A model generated the notes under the pieces. That model was not told the DNA's origin, did not search any database, and saw only the letters and a list, made by a program, of their open reading frames with translations. From NCBI GenBank assembly GCA_964459095.1, contig CAYWKL010000005.1:1-45273 (forward strand): a DNA stretch of 45,273 nucleotides. Reading direction: 5' to 3'. A program made the position numbers and the translations under genes. Below are positions 23,065-30,509 of the stretch, in pieces; the first letter of the stretch is position 1; each line of letters opens with the position of its first letter. This stretch comes from CAYWKL01 sp964459095. GTDB taxonomy: Bacteria; Patescibacteriota; Microgenomatia; Daviesbacterales; UBA10151.

Positions 23065-25632
23065 ATGCCCTTAAAGAGGCTTTATAAAACTCCTAGTTAC
23101 AAACCTTCCTTTAAAGCAAGGTTTTTTTCCAACTTGGCCACTCTAGTTCTATTTGGAGTGGTTGGTTTTATTGTTCTAACAATTGCTGTCGTAGTCTTTT
23201 TTGCCACCCAAGTGCCTTCTCCAGAAACTCTGCAAAGTCGGCAGGTAGCTAAGGCAACAAAAATTTATGACAGAAATGGTGATCTTTTATATGACATTTT
23301 TGAGGACCAAAATAGAACCCCAGTAGAGCTAAAAGATATTCCTGAGGTTGTTAAACAGGCTACAATATCTATTGAGGACAAAGATTTTTATAAGCATAAG
23401 GGTTTTGATTTTGTAGGTATTGGGAGATCTACTATTAAACTAGTTATCTCAGGAGGTCAAATTGAAGGCGGAGGCTCAACCTTGACCCAACAGCTTGTAA
23501 AAAACGCACTTTTGACCTCAGACCGATCTCTAGTAAGAAAAATAAAAGAGCTTATTTTAGCAGTTCAGGTTGAAGGAAATTATACTAAGGATCAGATTTT
23601 GGAGATGTATTTGAATGAAATCCCTTATGGTGGAACTGCTTATGGAATTGAGGCTGCCTCAAATTTATATTTTGGAAAACACGCAAGCGAACTTGACTTA
23701 GCTGAGGCAGCACTTTTGGCAGGCCTCCCCCAGCGCCCTTCTGTTTACTCCCCATATGGAACTCACCCTGAGCTTGCAAGAGCAAGGCAACAAGAGGTTT
23801 TAAGAAGAATGGTTGAGGATAAATATCTTACTAAGGATGAAGCTGACAGGGCAGCTGATGAAGATTTAACCTACAGAACTAAAAAAAGTGAGATTGGATT
23901 TAAAGCACCTCACTTTGTTTTATATGTAAAACAGCAACTTATAGATCAATACGGAGATAAATTAGTTGAGCAAGGAGGCTTAAAAGTTACAACAACCCTA
24001 GATTATAAACTCCAGCAAGAAGTTGAAAAAATAGTTAAAGAGGAAATAGAAAGGTTAGGTCAGTTTAAAGTTGGAAATGGTGCTTCAGTAGTGATGGATG
24101 CAAAAACAGGACAAATTTTAGCAATGGTGGGTTCCAAAGATTACTTCGGGAATTCTCTTCCAGAAGGCTGCAGGGAAGGAGAAACTTGTTTATTTGAACC
24201 AAATGTCAACGCGGCCCTTTCAAAAAGACAGCCTGGATCTGCCACAAAACCAATTAATTATGCTGCGGGCTTTATTAAAGGATATACTCCTGCAACTTTA
24301 ATAATGGATGTTAGGACTGAATTCCCAGGAGGTGATAAACCTTCCTACATCCCTGTAAACTATGATGGGCAATATCACGGGCCAGTTCAAGTTCGATATA
24401 CTTTGGGCAACTCATACAATATCCCAGCTGTAAAAATGTTAGCCATGGTAGGTGTCAAGGAAGTTATGGAGTTGGGTTACAGGATGGGTTTAACCAATTG
24501 GGAACCAACTGAAGAGAATATAAATTCAGTAGGGTTATCCTTAACTTTAGGAGGAAGAGAAGTTAGACTTTTAGATTTGACCTCAGCTTTTGGAGTATTT
24601 GCTAATAAGGGAAGAAAAATTGACCCAACCCCAATTCTTAAAGTTGAGGATTCTCACGGAAAAGTCTTAAGTGAGTATAAAGATACTGAGGGAGTAGGAA
24701 TTCTTGACGCCGGAATAGCTTTTTTAATTTCAAATATTTTGTCGGACAACGGTGCACGTTCAGCTGCTTTTGGCTCCAATTCAATTCTTAATGTTCCGGG
24801 TAAAACTGTAGCTGTAAAAACAGGTACAACTGATGAGAAAAAAGATAACTGGACTGTTGGGTATACTCCTTCATACGTTGTTGGAGTTTGGGTTGGAAAT
24901 AATAATAACGAAGCAATGAATCCTGCCATTGCCTCTGGCGTAACTGGAGCCTCCCCTATCTGGCAAAAAATAATGGTTACGGTTTTAAAGGATAAACAAA
25001 ATGAGCCATTTGAACAGCCAGGGAATGTGGTTTCAGCAGAAATAGATGGCTTAATGGGAGGTCAGGCTAAAGAGGGCTCGCCCACTCGCCGTGAATTTTT
25101 CTACAAGGGTACTGAGCCTACTTCCCAATCTCCGGCGTATCAACACCTAAAGGTTTGCAAAATTAACAACCACAGGCAGGCAAATGATGGAGAGGATTTA
25201 GAGGAGAAAGATGTAATTGTTTTATCAGAAAGTGATCCAACAGGAGCAAACAAATGGCAGGAAGGTATTAATCAGTGGGTGTTAACTGCACCTGATTCAA
25301 GGTTTGTGGGGACAGATAAAGGCTGTTCTGGTATACCAGGATTCTCAAGTGGTGGATCCCAAGGTGGGGTTATTTCAATAGTAAATGTAGGTAACGGGGC
25401 TAATGTACCAAGGGTATTTGATGTTTTAGCTTCAGTTAACTCGCCAAATGGGGTTAAAAAAGTTACTTGGACAATAGATGGAGCTGTCAGATCTACACAG
25501 ACCTCAGGGCAATATGCTTTGCATGTAGAATTCCCAGAGGGCGACAAAGGTTCCCATGTTATAACAGTAACTCTCGAGGACAATAATGGTGGAAATTTTT
25601 CAACTTCAATTGGGGTTACAGTAGCGCTGTAA
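23065..25632 (+). CDS. Class A penicillin-binding protein (PBP1A type)
   Basis: A bifunctional peptidoglycan synthase of 855 residues, anchored by one N-terminal helix (about 25-50). The glycosyltransferase domain has the catalytic Glu104 in SIEDKDFYKHKGFD, then GGSTLTQQLVKN and KIKELILAVQVE. The transpeptidase has SATK (Ser392), SYN (450-452) and KTG (585-587). A C-terminal region (about 745-855) resembles an Ig-like or fibronectin-like beta domain. ATG at 23065 is preferred over the TTG at 23053 because TATAAT (23047-23052) ends just before the latter. The 3' end overlaps pheT by 17 nt, convergently. Confidence 0.93.
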   Translation: MPLKRLYKTPSYKPSFKARFFSNLATLVLFGVVGFIVLTIAVVVFFATQVPSPETLQSRQVAKATKIYDRNGDLLYDIFEDQNRTPVELKDIPEVVKQATISIEDKDFYKHKGFDFVGIGRSTIKLVISGGQIEGGGSTLTQQLVKNALLTSDRSLVRKIKELILAVQVEGNYTKDQILEMYLNEIPYGGTAYGIEAASNLYFGKHASELDLAEAALLAGLPQRPSVYSPYGTHPELARARQQEVLRRMVEDKYLTKDEADRAADEDLTYRTKKSEIGFKAPHFVLYVKQQLIDQYGDKLVEQGGLKVTTTLDYKLQQEVEKIVKEEIERLGQFKVGNGASVVMDAKTGQILAMVGSKDYFGNSLPEGCREGETCLFEPNVNAALSKRQPGSATKPINYAAGFIKGYTPATLIMDVRTEFPGGDKPSYIPVNYDGQYHGPVQVRYTLGNSYNIPAVKMLAMVGVKEVMELGYRMGLTNWEPTEENINSVGLSLTLGGREVRLLDLTSAFGVFANKGRKIDPTPILKVEDSHGKVLSEYKDTEGVGILDAGIAFLISNILSDNGARSAAFGSNSILNVPGKTVAVKTGTTDEKKDNWTVGYTPSYVVGVWVGNNNNEAMNPAIASGVTGASPIWQKIMVTVLKDKQNEPFEQPGNVVSAEIDGLMGGQAKEGSPTRREFFYKGTEPTSQSPAYQHLKVCKINNHRQANDGEDLEEKDVIVLSESDPTGANKWQEGINQWVLTAPDSRFVGTDKGCSGIPGFSSGGSQGGVISIVNVGNGANVPRVFDVLASVNSPNGVKKVTWTIDGAVRSTQTSGQYALHVEFPEGDKGSHVITVTLEDNNGGNFSTSIGVTVAL

Positions 25633-27337
25633 GATCAATTTCTGCTACTGCTACTCTTTGCTCAACCCCAAATTTATTAACTATTCTTGGGTGAACTTCT
25701 GCTATTCTTCCAATAACTTGATTATTTTTTTCTAAAAAAGCAAAACGCTTAGGATGGAAGTTTGTTTGTCCATCCATCTTCAACACACTAACACCTCCGA
25801 GGTGTAATAGCTTTACACCTCGGAAAAGCTCATACAATTCCTGGGTAGGGTTGTTTGTATTGTTTACCAATAAAATTCCCAAAGAATTTTTTTCATCATA
25901 TTCTCCTGCTTTGTTTACCCAATAGATTTTGCCCACTTCAAAAATAGCTACATCTTTAAAACCTCTTTTTAAGTTCTTTGCAGCGACCTCTAAAAGATTA
26001 GACCAGATGTTTTGTCTTAAATACTCAGTTTCAGCAGAGATTGGATTTGCTACTTTAATTAATTTATCAAGATGATCCATCCAACCTAAGTTTCTTAAAA
26101 CATCAGTTGAATAAAAAGAGTATGTTTGTATCTCAGTAAGACCTAGTTCAACTAAAGCATTCTTAATATTATGAATTAAATTAAAAAGTGATTGGTCAAT
26201 AATTTTTGGTTTCTCACCTGGAAGTGAAGTTGAAGGCAGTTTTTCATAACCATACATTCTTGCCACCTCTTCAATTAAATCTTCTTCTAACTCTATATCT
26301 AATCTAAAATAAGGCGGTCTTGCCTTCCAATTTACACCCTCCGGGTGGTTTAGCTTTACACCCTCTCTTTGGAGATCAAAATTTAGCCTCTTTAAATATA
26401 ATTCAACCTGCTCTGGTATTATCTCTACCCCAACCAGAGAATTAATTTTTTCTTGAGTTAATTTGATTTCTTTTACTTGCTCTAGGTATTCCCCTATAAT
26501 GCTAATTTCTGTTACTTTACCTCCCAGTTCCTCATAATATGTCAAGGCTTTTTTTAGTGCCTGAAACAACCTTCTTTGAGTTAACCCATGATAAAACCTT
26601 TTGCTTGCTTCAGATTGAAGTCCTAATCTAACGGCAGTCTTTCTTAAAGCCTTAGGATCAAAAATAGCAGCTTCAAGGAAGAGAGTTGTGGTGGAACTGG
26701 AGATTTCTGAGTCTTTACCGCCCATCACACCTGCAATACCAATAGCTTTTTCCTCATCAGCTATAACTAAATCATTTTCTTCTAAAACTCTGGTTTTATG
26801 GTCAATAGTTTGAATTTTTTCGTTTCTTTCTGCAACTCTTACTATTATTCTACCTCTTACTTTATCAGCATCAAAAGCATGTAGAGGTTGTCCATACTCA
26901 ATCATTATCAAATTTGTTACATCTGCAACGTTGTTGACAGATCTGAAACCCGAAGACTCTAGCTTTCTAGACCATTCCTTTGAAGAGGGTTCAACCCTAA
27001 GTCCTGTAATTTTTGCAAGGCAGTAAAGCGGAGTTAACTCATTATCTTTAATCTCCGCCCCGGCAGTTTTTAGACTTTTATATTCTTTAAGCAAACCATT
27101 CTTTGTAATATCCTCATCCTCAAACTTTAAAAAAGAATCAGTTATAGCAGCAGTTTCAAGTGCAATGCCTCTTAAAGATAAAAGATCAGCTCTGTTGTAA
27201 CCCTTCATATCCAACTCAAAAAAATCCTTAGTTACCTCTTTTATGCCAACAGTCCTAAGAGGTAATAGCTTAATAAGATCCTCCATAGGAATACTCAGAT
27301 CAACTAATTCTTTTAACCAATTAATAGATACTTTCAT
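25616..27337 (-). CDS. pheT: Phenylalanyl-tRNA synthetase beta subunit, reduced and repeat-bearing
   Basis: Joins PheS in the alpha2-beta2 enzyme charging tRNA-Phe. The start VSINWLKELVD leads straight into the B3/B4 editing region without the usual EMAP-like tRNA-binding domain. EYGQPLHAFDADKVRG, GIAGVMGGKDSEIS and DLIEEVARMYGYEKLPS are family motifs (B5). It ends at VAVAEIDLTALL, where the C-terminal FDX-ACB anticodon domain should begin. The 573 residues compare with about 800 in E. coli. Two R1 hairpins are translated in frame: GVKLNHPEGV (26334-26364) and GVKLLHLGGV (25791-25823), both in loops between conserved segments. AAGGAT precedes the ATG. Confidence 0.93.
   Translation of the reverse strand: MKVSINWLKELVDLSIPMEDLIKLLPLRTVGIKEVTKDFFELDMKGYNRADLLSLRGIALETAAITDSFLKFEDEDITKNGLLKEYKSLKTAGAEIKDNELTPLYCLAKITGLRVEPSSKEWSRKLESSGFRSVNNVADVTNLIMIEYGQPLHAFDADKVRGRIIVRVAERNEKIQTIDHKTRVLEENDLVIADEEKAIGIAGVMGGKDSEISSSTTTLFLEAAIFDPKALRKTAVRLGLQSEASKRFYHGLTQRRLFQALKKALTYYEELGGKVTEISIIGEYLEQVKEIKLTQEKINSLVGVEIIPEQVELYLKRLNFDLQREGVKLNHPEGVNWKARPPYFRLDIELEEDLIEEVARMYGYEKLPSTSLPGEKPKIIDQSLFNLIHNIKNALVELGLTEIQTYSFYSTDVLRNLGWMDHLDKLIKVANPISAETEYLRQNIWSNLLEVAAKNLKRGFKDVAIFEVGKIYWVNKAGEYDEKNSLGILLVNNTNNPTQELYELFRGVKLLHLGGVSVLKMDGQTNFHPKRFAFLEKNNQVIGRIAEVHPRIVNKFGVEQRVAVAEIDLTALL
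25791..25823 (-). repeat. R1 hairpin inside pheT (copy A)
   Basis: CCGAGGTGT-AATAGCTTT-ACACCTCGG is a perfect 9-bp stem with the family loop, preceded by another ACACCTC arm. On the gene strand it encodes RGVKLLHLGGV. Confidence 0.8.
26334..26364 (-). repeat. R1 hairpin inside pheT (copy B)
   Basis: ACACCCTCCGGGTGGTTTAGCTTTACACCC reads as GGGTG and CACCC arms around TTTAGCTTTA. On the gene strand it encodes EGVKLNHPEGV in the same frame as copy A. Confidence 0.8.
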
Positions 27338-27360
27338 ATATTATCCTTAGGTGTCTACTT

Positions 27361-27397
27361 CACCCACACCCGGTGTGGAATAGCTTGACACATCGGG
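27361..27397 (-). repeat. R1-type hairpin between pheS and pheT (copy C)
   Basis: Contains CACACCCGGTGTG followed by GAATAGCTTGACAC, the family core with a degenerate stem. It abuts the pheS stop codon and fills the short gap before pheT. Confidence 0.6.
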
Positions 27398-28474
27398 TTA
27401 GAACCTTTCTAAAAACCTTAAATCACCACTATTAAATAGTCTTAAGTCTTCTATTTTCCATTTAAGCATTGCCATTCTTGCTGGTCCTGCTCCCCAGGCT
27501 AAACCTGAATAAATTTTAGGATTAATTCCGCCAGCTTCTAAAACTTTTGGATGAATCATTCCAGCACCAGCTAGCTCTAGCCATCCTACTCCTCCACAAA
27601 TTTTACAACCTTTACCTTTGCAGAAAATACAAAGCCCATCTACTCCTGCACCTGGTTCAACAAAAGGATAATATTTAGGTCTAAGTCTAGCTTTCATATC
27701 CTCCCCAAAAATCTTTTTTAAATAATATTCAGAAAGATATTGTAAATTGGCCATGCTTACTTCCTTATCTACTAAAACCAATTCAAACTGGTCAGTTGTG
27801 TGTTCATGCCTTGCATCTAAATTCTCATACCTAAAAAATCTATCTATAACCATAATTCTTATTGGGGGTTTTAGAGTTTTCATGATTCTTATTTGGGCGT
27901 TTGAAGTATGAGTTCTGAGTAATAATTTTGATTTTTTTCCATCTTCCACCTTCAACCCTCTATCCTCTAGATACAGTGTGTCCCAAAGGTCTCTTGCAGG
28001 GTGGTCTTCTGGGATATTTAAGACTTCAAAATTATAATAATCACTATCAATGTGTGGTGCGTCAAATTGCTGAAATCCCAAATCTTTAAAGATTTCTATA
28101 ATCTGGTTTTCAAACTGAGTAATAGGGTGCAGATGCCCTTTTCGTAGTGCCTCCTCTGTCATCCCGGACTTAGGTCCCGAGGATCTATTAGATAGATCAA
28201 GTTTCTCAGTTTTTAATTTTTTATATGACTGCTCACGTATCTCATATCTCTTGTCACTTATCTCCTTTTCTAACTGCTGCTTGATTTTATTAAACAAGGG
28301 TCCGACCCTTTTTAGCAGCTCTCTTGGCAACTTAGGAAAATCCTTGGGAAGTAAAGTTATTTCTCCAGATTTTCCAAAAAGCTCCAAAAAAAGGTTATCA
28401 AGCTCATTTAAAGATTTAGCCTTCTTAATTTTTTCAGTATATTCAGTTTCTACGCTATTAATTTTTTCTTCCAT
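27398..28474 (-). CDS. pheS: Phenylalanyl-tRNA synthetase alpha subunit
   Basis: Catalytic subunit, 358 residues: an N-terminal coiled coil (about 1-85), then the class II core. Motif 2 is RIMVIDRFFRYENLDARHEHTTDQFE in two parts, and motif 3 is GAGMIHPKVLEAGG...GLAWGAGPARMAML. Cys-rich LCIFCKGKGCKICGG (four Cys) is a zinc-ribbon-like insert seen in some bacterial PheS. Between LDLS and GHLHP, where other PheS have a PGR motif, an R2 repeat is translated (about residues 92-108, SSGPKSGMTEEALRK). AAGGAG precedes the ATG with good spacing. It is the first gene of pheST. Confidence 0.95.
   Translation of the reverse strand: MEEKINSVETEYTEKIKKAKSLNELDNLFLELFGKSGEITLLPKDFPKLPRELLKRVGPLFNKIKQQLEKEISDKRYEIREQSYKKLKTEKLDLSNRSSGPKSGMTEEALRKGHLHPITQFENQIIEIFKDLGFQQFDAPHIDSDYYNFEVLNIPEDHPARDLWDTLYLEDRGLKVEDGKKSKLLLRTHTSNAQIRIMKTLKPPIRIMVIDRFFRYENLDARHEHTTDQFELVLVDKEVSMANLQYLSEYYLKKIFGEDMKARLRPKYYPFVEPGAGVDGLCIFCKGKGCKICGGVGWLELAGAGMIHPKVLEAGGINPKIYSGLAWGAGPARMAMLKWKIEDLRLFNSGDLRFLERF
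28157..28198 (-). repeat. R2 repeat inside pheS
   Basis: TGTCATCCCGGACTTAGGTC, CCGAGGATCT and following bases match the R2 copy at 30388 nearly base for base. In frame, no stop. Confidence 0.75.
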
Positions 28475-28510
28475 ATTCTCCTTTGATTCTAACTAATACT
28501 TTGCGGTTGG

Positions 28511-28550
28511 GCAAGCCACAATCAGCTAGTATGATTGTGGCAAGCTATTT
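28511..28550 (-). repeat. R1-like hairpin upstream of the 28555 gene's stop
   Basis: CCACAATCA and TGATTGTGG arms enclose GCTAGTA; on the minus strand AATAGCTTG precedes the stem, like the family's loop and flank. Placed between a hypothetical gene and pheS. Confidence 0.5.
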
Positions 28551-28554
28551 AAAA

Positions 28555-28968
28555 TTATCTTCCTCCATGACCTCTCATCCATCTTGGGTTTTTAATAGTT
28601 CTTCTTTCACCCTGATGATAGCCAAGGTATACACCCCAATCAGTAACTACTAAGCTTTCTGTGCCAAGGATTCTGGGACTGTAAGTAACCCTTATTGGAC
28701 GATCGTGTAAAATAACTTCTACCACAGGTTCTTTACCGTCTCCACCTTTCTTCAGACTTGTACTAGATCCCCTTCCTTCTTGAGTTAAACCCACGACTCT
28801 TGGTCCACCTGTCTCAATACTGTTTATAATAGCAAGCTGACGATTTCCATCAGCATCTATCCCATCTAGGTTTATATGTAAAAGAGTGCCTTCATTCGTT
28901 AGATGCCAACCAGTTACATCTGGAATATCAGCTAGTAGCCATCCCTCAACTCTTATTTCTGGACTCAT
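28555..28968 (-). CDS. Hypothetical protein, 137 residues
   Basis: Not recognised. The product is soluble and beta-rich, with a run of strand-like segments (VVEVILHDRPIRVTYSPRIL, LVVTDWGVYLGYHQG) and a basic end, NPRWMRGHGGR. The start is decided by the ribosome binding site: GAAAGGAGGTGAT ends 5 nt before the ATG at 28968, whereas the in-frame GTG at 28977 lies inside that site. The site is a perfect match to the 16S rRNA end, so translation should be strong. A terminator separates it from rplT. Confidence 0.55.
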   Translation of the reverse strand: MSPEIRVEGWLLADIPDVTGWHLTNEGTLLHINLDGIDADGNRQLAIINSIETGGPRVVGLTQEGRGSSTSLKKGGDGKEPVVEVILHDRPIRVTYSPRILGTESLVVTDWGVYLGYHQGERRTIKNPRWMRGHGGR

Positions 28969-28998
28969 TTTTATCACCTCCTTTCAAAATTTACTCAC

Positions 28999-29021
28999 AA
29001 AAAAACCTCCCAGAAGGGAGG
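28999..29021 (-). terminator. Rho-independent terminator of the infC-rpmI-rplT operon
   Basis: On the minus strand CCTCCC-TTCT-GGGAGG is followed by seven T. It lies about 110 nt after the rplT stop. The stretch 29022-29133 holds nothing else I recognise. Confidence 0.85.
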
Positions 29022-29133
29022 CTATTAAATGCTAGACTTTATTATCTTAAGTCTAATGCACTAACAAACTCCCTCCCTATGGAAGGTAAAATCAAAAAAA
29101 TTATTTGTTTGCTGGCTTGTCATATTTGATAAA

Positions 29134-29478
29134 TTACTTAACTTCTGCTATTACTTTTTTAAAATCCTCTGGATGATTGACTGCTAAATCTGCCAAGATC
29201 TTGCGGTCTAGTTTAATGTTTTTGGTCTGGAGTTTATTGATAAACTTTGAATAAGTTAAACCCTCATTCCTTACAGCATTATTAAGCTGAATTATCCAAA
29301 GTTTTCTCATATCTCTTTTTCTCTGCTTTCTTCCTGCAAAAGCATATTGGCCTGCATGAAGTAAGGATTCTTTAGCTTGTCTGATTAAAGTACTTCTACC
29401 AGCTTTGTGACCTTTTGTAAGCTTTAATATTTTTTTGTGTTTTTTATGAGATGTAACACCTCTTTTTACTCTAGCCAT
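29134..29478 (-). CDS. rplT: 50S ribosomal protein L20
   Basis: A 114-residue L20: ARVKRGVTSHKKHKKILKLTKGHKAGRSTLIRQAKESLLHA is the standard N-terminal rRNA-binding helix sequence, followed by RKRDMRKLWIIQLNNAVRNEGLTYSKFI. It is essential for early 50S assembly. AAGGA lies 8 nt before the ATG. The start overlaps the last 8 nt of the 48-codon gene upstream, a coupling arrangement. Confidence 0.97.
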   Translation of the reverse strand: MARVKRGVTSHKKHKKILKLTKGHKAGRSTLIRQAKESLLHAGQYAFAGRKQRKRDMRKLWIIQLNNAVRNEGLTYSKFINKLQTKNIKLDRKILADLAVNHPEDFKKVIAEVK

Positions 29479-29617
29479 TTGGTTTTCCTTTCACTTTAAA
29501 AAATCTTAAAATCTTTTCGTGCCATACAAACCTATTAATCTGGGCATATGTTTGAGCGCCTCTGCTACCGGAGAGTGATCTTTTTGATTGTCTAAAATTT
29601 CTTGTATTTTTACCCAT
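29471..29617 (-). CDS. Unrecognised 48-residue basic protein in the ribosomal operon
   Basis: A small gene between rpmI and rplT. Its ATG shares one base with the rpmI stop (TAATG) and its TAG lies inside the rplT start region, an overlap of 8 nt. The peptide starts MGKNTRNFRQSKRSLSGS, continues RGAQTYAQINRFVWHEKILR and ends FFKVKGKPNG: 12 Lys/Arg against one Glu, with an aromatic core. Charge, size and position suggest an rRNA-binding ribosomal or assembly protein. I do not recognise it as any standard r-protein. The exact overlaps on both sides argue strongly for real translation. Confidence 0.7.
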   Translation of the reverse strand: MGKNTRNFRQSKRSLSGSRGAQTYAQINRFVWHEKILRFFKVKGKPNG

Positions 29618-29829
29618 TAGCTTAAGCCCAGCATTCTTTTTACCTGTCTTAAACCGGCTTTATTCACTTGGACAACTCTTGCGTGTCGTCTTAGTGCGCT
29701 CTTTGATTTTTTACGCCTTAAATGTGCAGTTCTTAACTGATTAGACCGCAATATTTTTCCTGTCCCTGTTACTTTAAACCTTTTTTGAGCAGCTTTTTTA
29801 GTTTTCAGTTTGAACTTCTTTTGTTTCAT
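29617..29829 (-). CDS. rpmI: 50S ribosomal protein L35
   Basis: A 70-residue L35 beginning MKQKKFKLKTKKAAQKRFKVTGTGKI, with the LRRKKSKSALRRHA region typical of the family. The ATG at 29829 is preferred because CAAAGGAGT precedes it with good spacing; an upstream in-frame start at 29856 would lie within infC. The gene overlaps the end of infC by 32 nt. Confidence 0.93.
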   Translation of the reverse strand: MKQKKFKLKTKKAAQKRFKVTGTGKILRSNQLRTAHLRRKKSKSALRRHARVVQVNKAGLRQVKRMLGLS

Positions 29830-30349
29830 TTTTAGGTACTCCTTTGCTTTTTCCAATTATTGCTGTAATTGATCTTCCCTCTAACTTTGGGTCTCTGTCT
29901 ATTGATATTTTATCTCCCAAAGTAAGAAAAATTTTATCTAATAATTTAAATCCCAAATCCGTGTGCGCCATTTCTCTGCCTCTAAACTTTACCCTTATCA
30001 TTACCTTATCCCCTTCTTTTAAAAACTCATCAACCCTGTTTAGCCTAGTTTGCAAATCATGCTCTGCTATTCTTGGTGTAAACCAAAGCTCTTTTAACTC
30101 AACTTCTTTATTTCTTTTTCTAGCAGCTTGTTCTTTTTTACTTTCCTCATACTTAAATTTTTGAAATTCAAGTATTTTAGCTACAGGAGGTTTAGCATTT
30201 GGGGCAATTTCAACAAGATCCAATCCCAGCTCGCGAGCTTTAGCTAGCGCCTGTGCCTTGGAAATAACTCCTAAAAGTGTTCCGTCACCCATTATTACTC
30301 TAAGTTCGGGTGCTTGGATTCTATCATTTAATCTATAATATTTTCCGAT
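29798..30349 (-). CDS. infC: Translation initiation factor IF-3, AUC start
   Basis: Binds 30S and discriminates against non-standard start codons. The core is unmistakable: GLDLVEIAPNAKPPVAKILEFQKFKYEESKK, then ELWFTPRIAEHDLQTRL and VKFRGREMAHTDLG. The first ATG (30292) would cut off the N-domain start. Upstream in-frame codons read GKYYRLNDRIQAPELRVIMGDG, matching the conserved IF-3 N-terminus, back to a TAG at 30353-30355. The only plausible start after it is ATC at 30347-30349, with GGAGG 7 nt upstream. The 183-residue product ends normally. An AUC (or AUU) start is the known means by which IF-3 represses its own translation. Confidence 0.9.
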   Translation of the reverse strand: MGKYYRLNDRIQAPELRVIMGDGTLLGVISKAQALAKARELGLDLVEIAPNAKPPVAKILEFQKFKYEESKKEQAARKRNKEVELKELWFTPRIAEHDLQTRLNRVDEFLKEGDKVMIRVKFRGREMAHTDLGFKLLDKIFLTLGDKISIDRDPKLEGRSITAIIGKSKGVPKNETKEVQTEN

Positions 30350-30356
30350 TGGCTAA

Positions 30357-30361
30357 CCTCC
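30357..30361 (-). promoter_or_regulatory. Ribosome binding site that fixes the infC AUC start
   Basis: GGAGG on the minus strand, 7 nt before ATC. The in-frame stop at 30353-30355 lies between the two, so no other start codon can use it. Confidence 0.75.
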
Positions 30362-30387
30362 AAAAAAATTGTCATTCTATCTTTTTC

Positions 30388-30489
30388 GTCATTCCGGACT
30401 TAGGTCTCGGAATCTATATAGATCCTGAATCAAGCCCGCCCTGAGCGAGGCCGAAGGGTTCAGGATGACATTTCTGATTTAGAATGACA
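30388..30489 (-). repeat. R2 repeat between thrS and infC
   Basis: GTCATTCCGGACTTAGGTCT to CAGGATGACA forms one unit, followed by a second AGAATGACA end. It fills most of the gap, so transcription of infC must cross or start in it. Confidence 0.75.
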
Positions 30490-30509
30490 TCTTTGCAATA
30501 TTATCACAC

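Noticed and set aside
28511..28550. Terminator for pheS upstream region
   Set aside because: The hairpin has no T-run on either strand; it fits the R1-like repeats better.
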